Source: Brienomyrus brachyistius (lineage: Eukaryota; Chordata; Actinopteri; Osteoglossiformes; Mormyridae). From it: a DNA stretch of 64,000 bases. Positions 24,044 through 36,594 of this stretch are shown here, one piece after another. Where the stretch lies: assembly GCF_023856365.1 (NCBI RefSeq), contig NW_026042426.1, positions 186,001 through 250,000 of the forward strand, in the 5' to 3' direction. Every line of letters begins with the position of its first letter. The stretch's first letter is position 1. The notes below the pieces were generated by a model. That model saw nothing but the letters and a program-made list of their open reading frames with translations. It had not been told where the DNA came from and searched no databases. The position numbers were made by a program, and so were the translations under genes.

Positions 24044-25215
24044 CATTGTGTATCATGGACAGTAAGAGGGGGATCAATAGAGTGTTGTTATTATAACGTC
24101 TAAAAAGTCTGTCGATAAATCAATAAGAAAATAAATGAAGTCGTTTTCGCGAACACGCGAACAGGGGCCGGACCGACTGTAGGGGGCGTGGCCAGAGACA
24201 GCCATAGCTGTCAAGTCTCCCGTTTTGGCCGGGAAACTACCGTATTTTACTTCTCTTTCCCGCCGTCCTCCCGTATTAGTATTTTCCCGTAAATCTCCCT
24301 TATATTATATAGTTGCTGGATAGTGTAGTGGTAAGATCGCCGCCTTTCACACGGGAGACCGGGGTTCGAATCCCGGTTGTGGCCAAAAATATATTTTATA
24401 TATTTTATATATTTATATTTATATTTATATTATATTTTATATAATTTATATTATTTTATATTTCCTGTCTTAAAATGTAAGGGATACTGGAGCCTGGTTG
24501 CGGTGGTGGGATGGCTCACGGCGGGTGCCGGAAAATTTCCTTTATTTTCAAATCACATTTATTTTCTTATTGATTTATCGACAGACTTTTTAGACGTTAT
24601 AATAACAACACTCTATTGATCCCCCTCTTACTGTCCATGATACACAATGACGAGACACATGTTCACTAATGACGAGAACTATTCTATTTTTCATGCCGGG
24701 GGTCCCATTTACAAATCTTGTTCTTGTTCTCTGCTTTCTCCTTTCTCGTTCCCGTCACACCAGATGCATGAGAGATGGAAACCTGGGATATTCAGTCGAA
24801 TCAGATCAAATATGATGCTAAGTTAGTACTAAGTTAAAATATGTTCCGCACTTGTAACATGCACCCATGATTTGGAACAGCAGCATACCTGTCAAGGTTT
24901 GGATTTGAAAATAAAGGAAATTTTCCGGCACCCGCCGTGAGCCATCCCACCACCGCAACCAGGCTCCAGTATCCCTTACATTTTAAGACAGGAAATATAA
25001 AATAATATAAATTATATAAAATATAATATAAATATAAATATATAAAATATATGGTCAGCAGGCTGTCTCTGGCCACGCCCCCTACAGTCGGTCCGGCCCC
25101 TGTTCGCGAAAACGACTTCATTTATTTTCTTATTGATTTATCGACAGACTTTTTAGACGTTATAATAACAACACTCTATTGATTACTGTCCACGATACAC
25201 ACGTTCACTAATGAC
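24044..25215. repeat. nested palindromic cassette (unit 1)
   Basis: Three inverted pairs are nested. Block A (24044-24138) recurs inverted at 24556-24649 and again at 25119-25200. Block B (24138-24207, with 'gggggcgtggccagagacag') recurs inverted at 25062-25118. Block C (24386-24553, TA-rich then 'gatggctcacggcgggtgcc') recurs inverted at 24896-25052. One tRNA-like unit lies between B and C, another beyond the right side. Such a layout would fold back strongly as single strand and is prone to template switching, which the rearranged copies at 44-47 kb show. Confidence 0.85.
24312..24385 (+). tRNA. tRNA-like Pol III unit, anticodon TTC (unit 1, plus)
   Basis: The A box TAGTGTAGTGG and B box GGTTCGAATCC both match their consensus. 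The presumed anticodon loop ctTTCac would read glutamate codons, with U33 and A37 in place. The acceptor stem does not pair well (5' 'ttgctgg' against 3' 'ttgtggc'), and the anticodon and T stems each carry mismatches. It is probably a tRNA-derived pseudogene or SINE-like head rather than a working tRNA. A TTTT terminator follows within about 15 bases. Confidence 0.5.
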
Positions 25216-25673
25216 GAGAACTATTCTATTTTTCTCTTATTATTAAATTATTAAATTATTTTTATCTTTCTCCTTTCTCGTTCCCGTAGATATATATTAT
25301 TATACGGAGATTTACGGAGTCTTCAAAGACGGTCCGGCTCCAGGATCACTGTTGCTGTGGTGTAGATCAGCTGATCTGTAGTAGTCTTCTACGTACATCT
25401 TCTAGTAGACCTTCTGAGGGTACTTCACGCATTCGGAGGGTCCAGGTTTCCAGCTTAGCTTATTTCTTATTTCTCAGGTCAGCTGCTCTTGTATTCAGCC
25501 TACTAATATATATGTATATGTATATATGTATGTATGTATATAATATATGTATGTATATAATCTCGGAATGTGGGGATGATGATATCTCCCCCCTGACCTG
25601 TCGTCCTGGCTCCCCCTTGTCGTAGCAATCGTGTTGTACCTCATCAATCTCTAGTTGTGATAGCAGTTGTTTC

Positions 25674-25747
25674 TGGCCACAACCGGGATTCGAACCCCGG
25701 TCTCCCGTGTGAAAGGCGGCGATCTTACCACTACACTATCCAGCAAC
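25674..25747 (-). tRNA. tRNA-like unit, anticodon TTC (unit 1, minus)
   Basis: This is the same sequence as the plus copy, inverted, about 1.3 kb away. It is flanked by 'tttctggcc' on one side and a (TA)n tract on the other. The opposite orientation within each unit is constant. Confidence 0.5.
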
Positions 25748-26860
25748 TATATAATATAATATATATATATATATATTATAAAATAAATGAAGTCGTTTTC
25801 GCGAACACGCAAACTGTACAAATTGCTAGACATAAAACACAGGACTGGCAACTGTGGTACGTTTTAACACCTTGATAAAAAACTTAAAATCCATAGTAAG
25901 TAGGACAACCTCATAGAACCTTTACTAGTCATTGTTCAGAAGATTAACACGGATTAAAAACCATTACTATGAAAGCACGCTAATCAGTTAAGTTGATTAT
26001 GTGGAGAGAGAGAAAAAAAAACTGTCTTTGAAAAAGATCAACCATAGAACGAAGCTGCAGCATTGACACCCCCTAGTGGTGATTTGAAGATAGTTCTGTC
26101 TGTAGCAGCTAAGCAGTAGATTTGGCGTCAGGTGCCATGACAAACTCAGTGCTGCTCGGTTTGAACGGCAGAAGCACAAAAATAAAGGGGGCATCTACTG
26201 CACGCCCCCCACCCTTGAAAATGGTACAAATTATCATGCAACAGTTTTCTTAAGTAAGTCTTTTTGGGCGTCTGCAGAAACCTCCACGATGCGATTGCCC
26301 TGATTAAGAAGTGCGCAGCGGATACAATTTGGGATGCATCGTTCATCCGATTTATTAATATATAATTATTAGTATGTCTATATTATTTTAGAAACGTTAC
26401 TTGACGAATATTTTTCATTGAGATTGATTCCCCGTTTAAAATTTTGGTGACACTTCATATTTTTTAAGAGAGACAGACAATTTGACGCATGCAATTTGCA
26501 GAAATATGTTGTGCCGCTATAAAGTACACAGGCAGCATGACAAACATAAGTACTCACTGAAGCCACGACATACGCCCGGCTGGCCCCAGCGGTACCCCTA
26601 AGAAGAAGGCTTTTTTCACAACCCACGACCATCACGAGGGCAAAAAAAACTGAATAGCCTAGAATTTAGTTAATTACAAGGCACATATTTATTGGAGCAA
26701 GAGCTCTAACATAAAACTACCTTGTAATTATAAAGTATTATGGCTGTGAACAATGTACAAACAGGCACAGAAAGTAAAATACTCCAAAAATGCAAAGAAC
26801 CTAAATATTTTTGTTTCCACCGATTCACTCTTGATGTGTTAGGAGTCACAGTTCAGTAGC

Positions 26861-28900
26861 CTATTCTTCAGTATCTGCATTTAAGACCACCAACTGCTCT
26901 TTCTCCTCCTTCGCTCGTCGGCTCAGAGTATTGGACTTGGTAAGTAATGTTGCCCTTTTGGTTCCAGCAGCACTCTCTGCTTCCTCTGCCATGTGCTCAG
27001 CATCCTTTTGTAAACTCTCACATACACTTTCCAGTGAGACTCTCTTCCTCTTGAGTTCCTCAAGTTTTCTTTTTTGCTTTTCGCTCATCTTTCACCTTTG
27101 GTCAGAGGCGCTTTGGTTGCTCCCCCACACACTCTGACATGGTCGCATATAAGCCTCTGTGCAACAACTGTTTCCTCTGATAAGTTGCAGGTCTCCACCT
27201 CTATTCGTTCCACTTCGGCTTGCCCATAGGACAGCAGCAGCAAGTTCTTGCAGAACATCCAGAGGTCAGGATAAGGCCCACTAACTTTTTGATGTAAAAA
27301 GACATCAACTTTGGATGGTGCTGAAGGAATGAAGGATATAAAATCCAAGCCTTTTGCCTCATTGTGCAGGTGATTATCAGACTGCTGGGATATTGCATCA
27401 CCTGTAATTACATTAATTACAGTAGATTAGATGCAGATCAACAATGTCAATACACAGAATCACATGTAGAATAGGAAAGTGATTTATAACCCAATTTTCC
27501 TATGATACCATAAATGTGCAATCATTTTAATTTAATCTTGAGATATCTCTAGGCTCATCAAAGAAAATATAACTGGGCTGATGCTTCTTTTCAAACACCA
27601 AGAGTCGGTCTTCTAAATACTGCTAAAATCTACGTGTTAACACTATTCAGTTCAGGGACGGATTATGGGTTGTGTGGGCCCCTGGGTAAAACGTTCGCGA
27701 GGCCCCCCCCCACCACCACCACCTGCACCACCACCACAACCACCACAAGTCAAGGGCCCTTGGCAGCCAAACACCCTCCCTATAGGGTCAGGGGACCTTG
27801 TAGGCAGAGGATCAAAGAATGTAGGCCCTCTAAAATAGACAAACGAAAATACATTGCTGATAAGCGTTGCAAATTGTTTTGGGCTTGGGGCCCACGGGCC
27901 CCCTGCACCCCAAGGGCCCCTGGGCAGCGGCCCCGCTAACCCGGTTTGTAATCCGTCCCTGATTCAGTTAGATGTGAAAAAAGAAAAGCATAATTTAAAA
28001 ATAATATTCTGAACTATCCTATTCTTATCCTATGATTTACCAGCAGATATCCTGCCTGCCAACCGATTCTCCTGCGCAAACTTCTGCATGAGATTTCTCC
28101 TTTTCTGCTGGCAGTTATCTGGCTGGTGTGCATTTTGTTTGGGTCCAAGCACGTCATCTCATGTACAATCGAGTACTTCAGAGGGCATTTATCCAAGGCC
28201 TTTTTGCACATTTTTGAGAGCACAATCTGGCAATTTTTTTTAATCTGAAGGACACCAAGGTCACTTCCACTGCCTTTGGCTCCTGACTGTCTCTGACAAA
28301 AAGATGGTTTGTCAAATTTCCAGAATCTTTCTGCACACTCAGCCCAAGGTTAACACTACCTCAGCTGTACATATCAAACCAGCTCAAACTCCATGTTATT
28401 CACATATTTTTTACTTCACAATTGTTTGATACATTTGTATGTAAAGATACCAGTGAATTCACAGAAGTCCCACCTTGATGACAGCCATTCCTATATCCAC
28501 CTCCTTTGGACTGAGCCAGAGTTTTTGCCTGTACAACAGCTGTACATGTTGCTACACAACACTTAAACATTCTATTTCCTCAATGAACTATTTTTTTTGC
28601 AGCAAAAGCCATGAAGCAGCAATAAAATCTTTAAAATATGCTTACCAATAAATATGGTTCTCCCATTTAAACACATGTAAAGATAAACCATGGATATTTA
28701 AAAATCATGGGTTCGTTAATGAGTTTAAATGTTATTGAATGGCTTACCTTAAACTTCTCCAGTAAGTCTTCAGCGGTGGAGTGGCTCATGTACTGTGATC
28801 CCAGAACCAGGACTGCACTCGAGAGCCATTCTCATAATTCACCCAATACCTGACATGCACATCCAGTTGTTTTCTTTTGATGGTCAGCAGGCTGTCTCTG
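26861..28900 (-). pseudogene. hAT-like gene remnant (unit 2)
   Basis: Same exon-like blocks and same frameshifts as in unit 1, so the damage predates amplification. The coiled-coil frame is 26861-27088, the dimerisation-type frame 27085-27348 and the CPLKY-containing frame 28014-28223. Confidence 0.6.
27653..27961. mobile_element. hAT-type MITE (unit 2)
   Basis: 309 bp with the same TIRs and ATTCAGTT flanks. It was carried by the unit rather than inserted independently. Confidence 0.9.
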
Positions 28901-29180
28901 GCCATGTCTCGTCATTGTGTATCATGGACAGTAAGAGGGGGATCAATAGAGTGTTGTTATTATAACGTCTAAAAAGTCTGTCGATAAATCAATAAGAAAA
29001 TAAATGAAGTCGTTTTCGCGAACACGCGAACAGGGGCCGGACCGACTGTAGGGGGCGTGGCCAGAGACAGCCATAGCTGTCAAGTCTCCCGTTTTGGCCG
29101 GGAAACTACCGTATTTTACTTCTCTTTCCCGCCGTCCTCCCGTATTAGTATTTTCCCGTAAATCTCCCTTATATTATATA

Positions 29181-29254
29181 GTTGCTGGATAGTGTAGTGG
29201 TAAGATCGCCGCCTTTCACACGGGAGACCGGGGTTCGAATCCCGGTTGTGGCCA
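29181..29254 (+). tRNA. tRNA-like unit, TTC (unit 2, plus)
   Basis: Identical in the boxes and loop to the unit 1 copy. Confidence 0.5.
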
Positions 29255-30544
29255 AAAATATATTTTATATATTTTATATATTTATATTTATATTTATATT
29301 ATATTTTATATAATTTATATTATTTTATATTTCCTGTCTTAAAATGTAAGGGATACTGGAGCCTGGTTGCGGTGGTGGGATGGCTCACGGCGGGGTGCCG
29401 GAAAATTTCCTTTATTTTCAAATCACATTTATTTTCTTATTGATTTATCGACAGACTTTTTAGACGTTATAATAACAACACTCTATTGATCCCCCTCTTA
29501 CTGTCCATGATACACAATGACGAGACACATGTTCACTAATGACGAGAACTATTCTATTTTTCATGCCGGGGGTCCCATTTACAAATCTTGTTCTTGTTCT
29601 CTGCTTTCTCCTTTCTCGTTCCCGTCACACCAGATGCATGAGAGATGGAAACCTGGGATATTCAGTCAAATCAGATCAAATATGATGCTAAGTTAGTACT
29701 AAGTTAAAATATGTTCCGCACTTGTAACATGCACCCATGATTTGGAACAGCAGCATACCTGTCAAGGTTTGGATTTGAAAATAAAGGAAATTTTCCGGCA
29801 CCCGCCGTGAGCCATCCCACCACCGCAACCAGGCTCCAGTATCCCTTACATTTTAAGACAGGAAATATAAAATAATATAAATTATATAAAATATAATATA
29901 AATATAAATATATAAAATATATGGTCAGCAGGCTGTCTCTGGCCACGCCCCCTACAGTCGGTCCGGCCCCTGTTCGCGAAAACGACTTCATTTATTTTCT
30001 TATTGATTTATCGACAGACTTTTTAGACGTTATAATAACATTGATTACTATTGATTACTGTCCACGATACACACGTTCACTAATGACGAGAACTATTCTA
30101 TTTTTCTCTTATTATTTTATTCTTTATTCTCTTATTATTTTTATCTTTCTCCTTTCTCGTTCCCGTAGATATATATTATTATACGGAGATTTACGGAGTC
30201 TTCAAAGACGGTCCGGCTCCAGGATCACTGTTGCTGTGGTGTAGATCAGCTGATCTGTAGTAGTCTTCTACGTACATCTTCTAGTAGACCTTCTGAGGGT
30301 ACTTCACGCATTCGCAAGTTCCAGCTTAGCTTATTTCTTATTTCTCAGGTCAGCTGCTCTTGTATTCAGCCTACTAATATATATGTATATGTATATATGT
30401 ATGTATGTATATAATATATGTATGTATATAATCTCGGAATGTGGGGATGATGATATCTCCCCCCTGACCTGTCGTCCTGGCTCCCCCTTGTCGTAGCAAT
30501 CGTGTTGTACCTCATCAATCTCTAGTTGTGATAGCAGTTGTTTC

Positions 30545-30618
30545 TGGCCACAACCGGGATTCGAACCCCGGTCTCCCGTGTGAAAGGCGGCGATCTTACC
30601 ACTACACTATCCAGCAAC
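30545..30618 (-). tRNA. tRNA-like unit, TTC (unit 2, minus)
   Basis: Inverted partner of 29181-29254, with A and B boxes intact. Confidence 0.5.
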
Positions 30619-31730
30619 TATATAATATAATATATATATATATATATTATAAAATAAATGAAGTCGTTTTCGCGAACACGCAAACTGTACAAATTGCTAG
30701 ACATAAAACACAGGACTGGCAACTGTGGTACGTTTTAACACCTTGATAAAAAACTTAAAATCCATAGTAAGTAGGACAACCTCATAGAACCTTTACTAGT
30801 CATTGTTCAGAAGATTAACACGGATTAAAAACCATTACTATGAAAGCACGCTAATCAGTTAAGTTGATTATGTGGAGAGAGAGAAAAAAAACTGTCTTTG
30901 AAAAAGATCAACCATAGAACGAAGCTGCAGCATTGACACCCCCTAGTGGTGATTTGAAGATAGTTCTGTCTGTAGCAGCTAAGCAGTAGATTTGGCGTCA
31001 GGTGCCATGACAAACTCAGTGCTGCTCGGTTTGAACGGCAGAAGCACAAAAATAAAGGGGGCATCTACTGCACGCCCCCCACCCTTGAAAATGGTACAAA
31101 TTATCATGCAACAGTTTTCTTAAGTAAGTCTTTTTGGGCGTCTGCAGAAACCTCCACGATGCGATTGCCCTGATTAAGAAGTGCGCAGCGGATACAATTT
31201 GGGATGCATCGTTCATCCGATTTATTAATATATAATTATTAGTATGTCTATATTATTTTAGAAACGTTACTTGACGAATATTTTTCATTGAGATTGATTC
31301 CCCGTTTAAAATTTTGGTGACACTTCATATTTTTTAAGAGAGACAGACAATTTGACGCATGCAATTTGCAGAAATATGTTGTGCCGCTATAAAGTACACA
31401 GGCAGCATGACAAACATAAGTACTCACTGAAGCCACGACATACGCCCGGCTGGCCCCAGCGGTACCCCTAAGAAGAAGGCTTTTTTCACAACCCACGACC
31501 ATCACGAGGGCAAAAAAAACTGAATAGCCTAGAATTTAGTTAATTACAAGGCACATATTTATTGGAGCAAGAGCTCTAACATAAAACTACCTTGTAATTA
31601 TAAAGTATTATGGCTGTGAACAATGTACAAACAGGCACAGAAAGTAAAATACTCCAAAAATGCAAAGAACCTAAATATTTTTGTTTCCACCGATTCACTC
31701 TTGATGTGTTAGGAGTCACAGTTCAGTAGC

Positions 31731-33770
31731 CTATTCTTCAGTATCTGCATTTAAGACCACCAACTGCTCTTTCTCCTCCTTCGCTCGTCGGCTCAGAGTA
31801 TTGGACTTGGTAAGTAATGTTGCCCTTTTGGTTCCAGCAGCACTCTCTGCTTCCTCTGCCATGTGCTCAGCATCCTTTTGTAAACTCTCACATACACTTT
31901 CCAGTGAGACTCTCTTCCTCTTGAGTTCCTCAAGTTTTCTTTTTTGCTTTTCGCTCATCTTTCACCTTTGGTCAGAGGCGCTTTGGTTGCTCCCCCACAC
32001 ACTCTGACATGGTCGCATATAAGCCTCTGTGCAACAACTGTTTCCTCTGATAAGTTGCAGGTCTCCACCTCTATTCGTTCCACTTCGGCTTGCCCATAGG
32101 ACAGCAGCAGCAAGTTCTTGCAGAACATCCAGAGGTCAGGATAAGGCCCACTAACTTTTTGATGTAAAAAGACATCAACTTTGGATGGTGCTGAAGGAAT
32201 GAAGGATATAAAATCCAAGCCTTTTGCCTCATTGTGCAGGTGATTATCAGACTGCTGGGATATTGCATCACCTGTAATTACATTAATTACAGTAGATTAG
32301 ATGCAGATCAACAATGTCAATACACAGAATCACATGTAGAATAGGAAAGTGATTTATAACCCAATTTTCCTATGATACCATAAATGTGCAATCATTTTAA
32401 TTTAATCTTGAGATATCTCTAGGCTCATCAAAGAAAATATAACTGGGCTGATGCTTCTTTTCAAACACCAAGAGTCGGTCTTCTAAATACTGCTAAAATC
32501 TACGTGTTAACACTATTCAGTTCAGGGACGGATTATGGGTTGTGTGGGCCCCTGGGTAAAACGTTCGCGAGGCCCCCCCCCCACCACCACCACCTGCACC
32601 ACCACCACAACCACCACAAGTCAAGGGCCCTTGGCAGCCAAACACCCTCCCTATAGGGTCAGGGGACCTTGTAGGCAGAGGATCAAAGAATGTAGGCCCT
32701 CTAAAATAGACAAACGAAAATACATTGCTGATAAGCGTTGCAAATTGTTTTGGGCTTGGGGCCCACGGGCCCCCCTGCACCCCAAGGGCCCCTGGGCAGC
32801 GGCCCCGCTAACCCGGTTTGTAATCCGTCCCTGATTCAGTTAGATGTGAAAAAAGAAAAGCATAATTTAAAAATAATATTCTGAACTATCCTATTCTTAT
32901 CCTATGATTTACCAGCAGATATCCTGCCTGCCAACCGATTCTCCTGCGCAAACTTCTGCATGAGATTTCTCCTTTTCTGCTGGCAGTTATCTGGCTGGTG
33001 TGCATTTTGTTTGGGTCCAAGCACGTCATCTCATGTACAATCGAGTACTTCAGAGGGCATTTATCCAAGGCCTTTTTGCACATTTTTGAGAGCACAATCT
33101 GGCAATTTTTTTTAATCTGAAGGACACCAAGGTCACTTCCACTGCCTTTGGCTCCTGACTGTCTCTGACAAAAAGATGGTTTGTCAAATTTCCAGAATCT
33201 TTCTGCACACTCAGCCCAAGGTTAACACTACCTCAGCTGTACATATCAAACCAGCTCAAACTCCATGTTATTCACATATTTTTTACTTCACAATTGTTTG
33301 ATACATTTGTATGTAAAGATACCAGTGAATTCACAGAAGTCCCACCTTGATGACAGCCATTCCTATATCCACCTCCTTTGGACTGAGCCAGAGTTTTTGC
33401 CTGTACAACAGCTGTACATGTTGCTACACAACACTTAAACATTCTATTTCCTCAATGAACTATTTTTTTTTGCAGCAAAAGCCATGAAGCAGCAATAAAA
33501 TCTTTAAAATATGCTTACCAATAAATATGGTTCTCCCATTTAAACACATGTAAAGATAAACCATGGATATTTAAAAATCATGGGTTCGTTAATGAGTTTA
33601 AATGTTATTGAATGGCTTACCTTAAACTTCTCCAGTAAGTCTTCAGCGGTGGAGTGGCTCATGTACTGTGATCCCAGAACCAGGACTGCACTCGAGAGCC
33701 ATTCTCATAATTCACCCAATACCTGACATGCACATCCAGTTGTTTTCTTTTGATGGTCAGCAGGCTGTCT
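31731..33770 (-). pseudogene. hAT-like gene remnant (unit 3)
   Basis: Same blocks and lesions as in the other units: coiled coil 31731-31958, dimerisation-type frame 31955-32218, CPLKY frame 32886-33095. Confidence 0.6.
32523..32833. mobile_element. hAT-type MITE (unit 3)
   Basis: 311 bp, with extra bases in two C runs. TIRs and 8-bp flanks are unchanged. Confidence 0.9.
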
Positions 33771-34053
33771 CTGGCCATGTCTCGTCATTGTGTATCATGG
33801 ACAGTAAGAGGGGGATCAATAGAGTGTTGTTATTATAACGTCTAAAAAGTCTGTCGATAAATCAATAAGAAAATAAATGAAGTCGTTTTCGCGAACACGC
33901 GAACAGGGGCCGGACCGACTGTAGGGGGCGTGGCCAGAGACAGCCATAGCTGTCAAGTCTCCCGTTTTGGCCGGGAAACTACCGTATTTTACTTCTCTTT
34001 CCCGCCGTCCTCCCGTATTAGTATTTTCCCGTAAATCTCCCTTATATTATATA

Positions 34054-34127
34054 GTTGCTGGATAGTGTAGTGGTAAGATCGCCGCCTTTCACACGGGAGA
34101 CCGGGGTTCGAATCCCGGTTGTGGCCA
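34054..34127 (+). tRNA. tRNA-like unit, TTC (unit 3, plus)
   Basis: Boxes and loop identical to the unit 1 copy. Confidence 0.5.
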
Positions 34128-35404
34128 AAAATATATTTTATATATTTTATATATTTATATTTATATTTATATTATATTTTATATAATTTATATTATTTTA
34201 TATTTCCTGTCTTAAAATGTAAGGGATACTGGAGCCTGGTTGCGGTGGTGGGATGGCTCACGGCGGGTGCCGGAAAATTTCCTTTATTTTCAAATCACAT
34301 TTATTTTCTTATTGATTTATCGACAGACTTTTTAGACGTTATAATAACAACACTCTATTGATCCCCCTCTTACTGTCCATGATACACAATGACGAGACAC
34401 ATGTTCACTAATGACGAGAACTATTCTATTTTTCATGTACAAATCTTGTTCTTGTTCTCTGCTTTCTCCTTTCTCGTTCCCGTCACACCAGATGCATGAG
34501 AGATGGAAACCTGGGATATTCAGTCGAATCAGATCAAATATGATGCTAAGTTAGTACTAAGTTAAAATATGTTCCGCACTTGTAACATGCACCCATGATT
34601 TGGAACAGCAGCATACCTGTCAAGGTTTGGATTTGAAAATAAAGGAAATTTTCCGGCACCCGCCGTGAGCCATCCCACCACCGCAACCAGGCTCCAGTAT
34701 CCCTTACATTTTAAGACAGGAAATATAAAATAATATAAATTATATAAAATATAATATAAATATAAATATATAAAATATATGGTCAGCAGGCTGTCTCTGG
34801 CCACGCCCCCTACAGTCGGTCCGGCCCCTGTTCGCGAAAACGACTTCATTTATTTTCTTATTGATTTATCGACAGACTTTTTAGACGTTATAATAACAAC
34901 ACTCTATTGATTACTGTCCACGATACACACGTTCACTAATGACGAGAACTATTCTATTTTTCTCTTATTATTTTATTCTTTATTCTCTTATTATTTTTAT
35001 CTTTCTCCTTTCTCGTTCCCGTAGATATATATTATTATACGGAGATTTACGGAGTCTTCAAAGACGGTCCGGCTCCAGGATCACTGTTGCTGTGGTGTAG
35101 ATCAGCTGATCTGTAGTAGTCTTCTACGTACATCTTCTAGTAGACCTTCTGAGGGTACTTCACGCATTCGGAGGGTCCAGGTTTCCAGCTTAGCTTATTT
35201 CTTATTTCTCAGGTCAGCTGCTCTTGTATTCAGCCTACTAATATATATGTATATGTATATATGTATGTATATAATATATGTATGTATATAATCTCGGAAT
35301 GTGGGGATGATGATATCTCCCCCCTGACCTGTCGTCCTGGCTCCCCCTTGTCGTAGCAATCGTGTTGTACCTCATCAATCTCTAGTTGTGATAGCAGTTG
35401 TTTC

Positions 35405-35478
35405 TGGCCACAACCGGGATTCGAACCCCGGTCTCCCGTGTGAAAGGCGGCGATCTTACCACTACACTATCCAGCAAC
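35405..35478 (-). tRNA. tRNA-like unit, TTC (unit 3, minus)
   Basis: Inverted partner; the adjoining (TA)n tract is longer than in units 1 and 2. Confidence 0.5.
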
Positions 35479-36594
35479 TATATAATATAATATATATATA
35501 TATATATATATTATAAAATAAATGAAGTCGTTTTCGCGAACACGCAAACTGTACAAATTGCTAGACATAAAACACAGGACTGGCAACTGTGGTACGTTTT
35601 AACACCTTGATAAAAAACTTAAAATCCATAGTAAGTAGGACAACCTCATAGAACCTTTACTAGTCATTGTTCAGAAGATTAACACGGATTAAAAACCATT
35701 ACTATGAAAGCACGCTAATCAGTTAAGTTGATTATGTGGAGAGAGAGAAAAAAAACTGTCTTTGAAAAAGATCAACCATAGAACGAAGCTGCAGCATTGA
35801 CACCCCCTAGTGGTGATTTGAAGATAGTTCTGTCTGTAGCAGCTAAGCAGTAGATTTGGCGTCAGGTGCCATGACAAACTCAGTGCTGCTCGGTTTGAAC
35901 GGCAGAAGCACAAAAATAAAGGGGGCATCTACTGCACGCCCCCCACCCTTGAAAATGGTACAAATTATCATGCAACAGTTTTCTTAAGTAAGTCTTTTTG
36001 GGCGTCTGCAGAAACCTCCACGATGCGATTGCCCTGATTAAGAAGTGCGCAGCGGATACAATTTGGGATGCATCGTTCATCCGATTTATTAATATATAAT
36101 TATTAGTATGTCTATATTATTTTAGAAACGTTACTTGACGAATATTTTTCATTGAGATTGATTCCCCGTTTAAAATTTTGGTGACACTTCATATTTTTTA
36201 AGAGAGACAGACAATTTGACGCATGCAATTTGCAGAAATATGTTGTGCCGCTATAAAGTACACAGGCAGCATGACAAACATAAGTACTCACTGAAGCCAC
36301 GACATACGCCCGGCTGGCCCCAGCGGTACCCCTAAGAAGAAGGCTTTTTTCACAACCCACGACCATCACGAGGGCAAAAAAAACTGAATAGCCTAGAATT
36401 TAGTTAATTACAAGGCACATATTTATTGGAGCAAGAGCTCTAACATAAAACTACCTTGTAATTATAAAGTATTATGGCTGTGAACAATGTACAAACAGGC
36501 ACAGAAAGTAAAATACTCCAAAAATGCAAAGAACCTAAATATTTTTGTTTCCACCGATTCACTCTTGATGTGTTAGGAGTCACAGTTCAGTAGC

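Larger units (their letters stand above)
20943..25810. repeat. tandem unit 1 of a 4.87-kb array
   Basis: The unit starts at 'aaactgtacaaattgctaga' and is preceded here by unique sequence, whereas units 2-5 are preceded by 'cgcgaacacgc'. The join between consecutive units therefore fuses the palindromic cassette end to this point. Content in order: host-like DNA, the minus-strand hAT-like gene, a MITE within it, and a palindromic tRNA-like cassette. Its private variant is an 'attattaaattattaaatta' stretch near 25240. Only unit 1 has a non-repeat left flank, so it marks the array's edge. Confidence 0.95.
25811..30681. repeat. tandem unit 2
   Basis: The offset from unit 1 is 4868 bp. Variants include 'aacattgattactattgatt' near 30040, shared with unit 4, and loss of the 'ggagggtccaggttt' block near 30315, not shared with others. 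Confidence 0.95.
30682..35545. repeat. tandem unit 3
   Basis: The offset from unit 2 is 4871 bp. It lacks the 'gccgggggtcccattt' stretch near 34437, as unit 4 does. The C run in the MITE and the T run near 33470 are each one base longer. Confidence 0.95.

Noticed and set aside
24312..24385. Bacterial contamination suggested by the tRNA-Glu-like loop
   Set aside because: The surrounding units contain intron-bearing eukaryotic element genes, and no bacterial operon or ribosome-binding site is nearby.
24377..24619. 80-codon frame rich in Tyr/Ile/Phe repeated in each array unit, and its 95-codon minus counterpart
   Set aside because: Both are translations of the TA-rich block C of the palindromic cassette.
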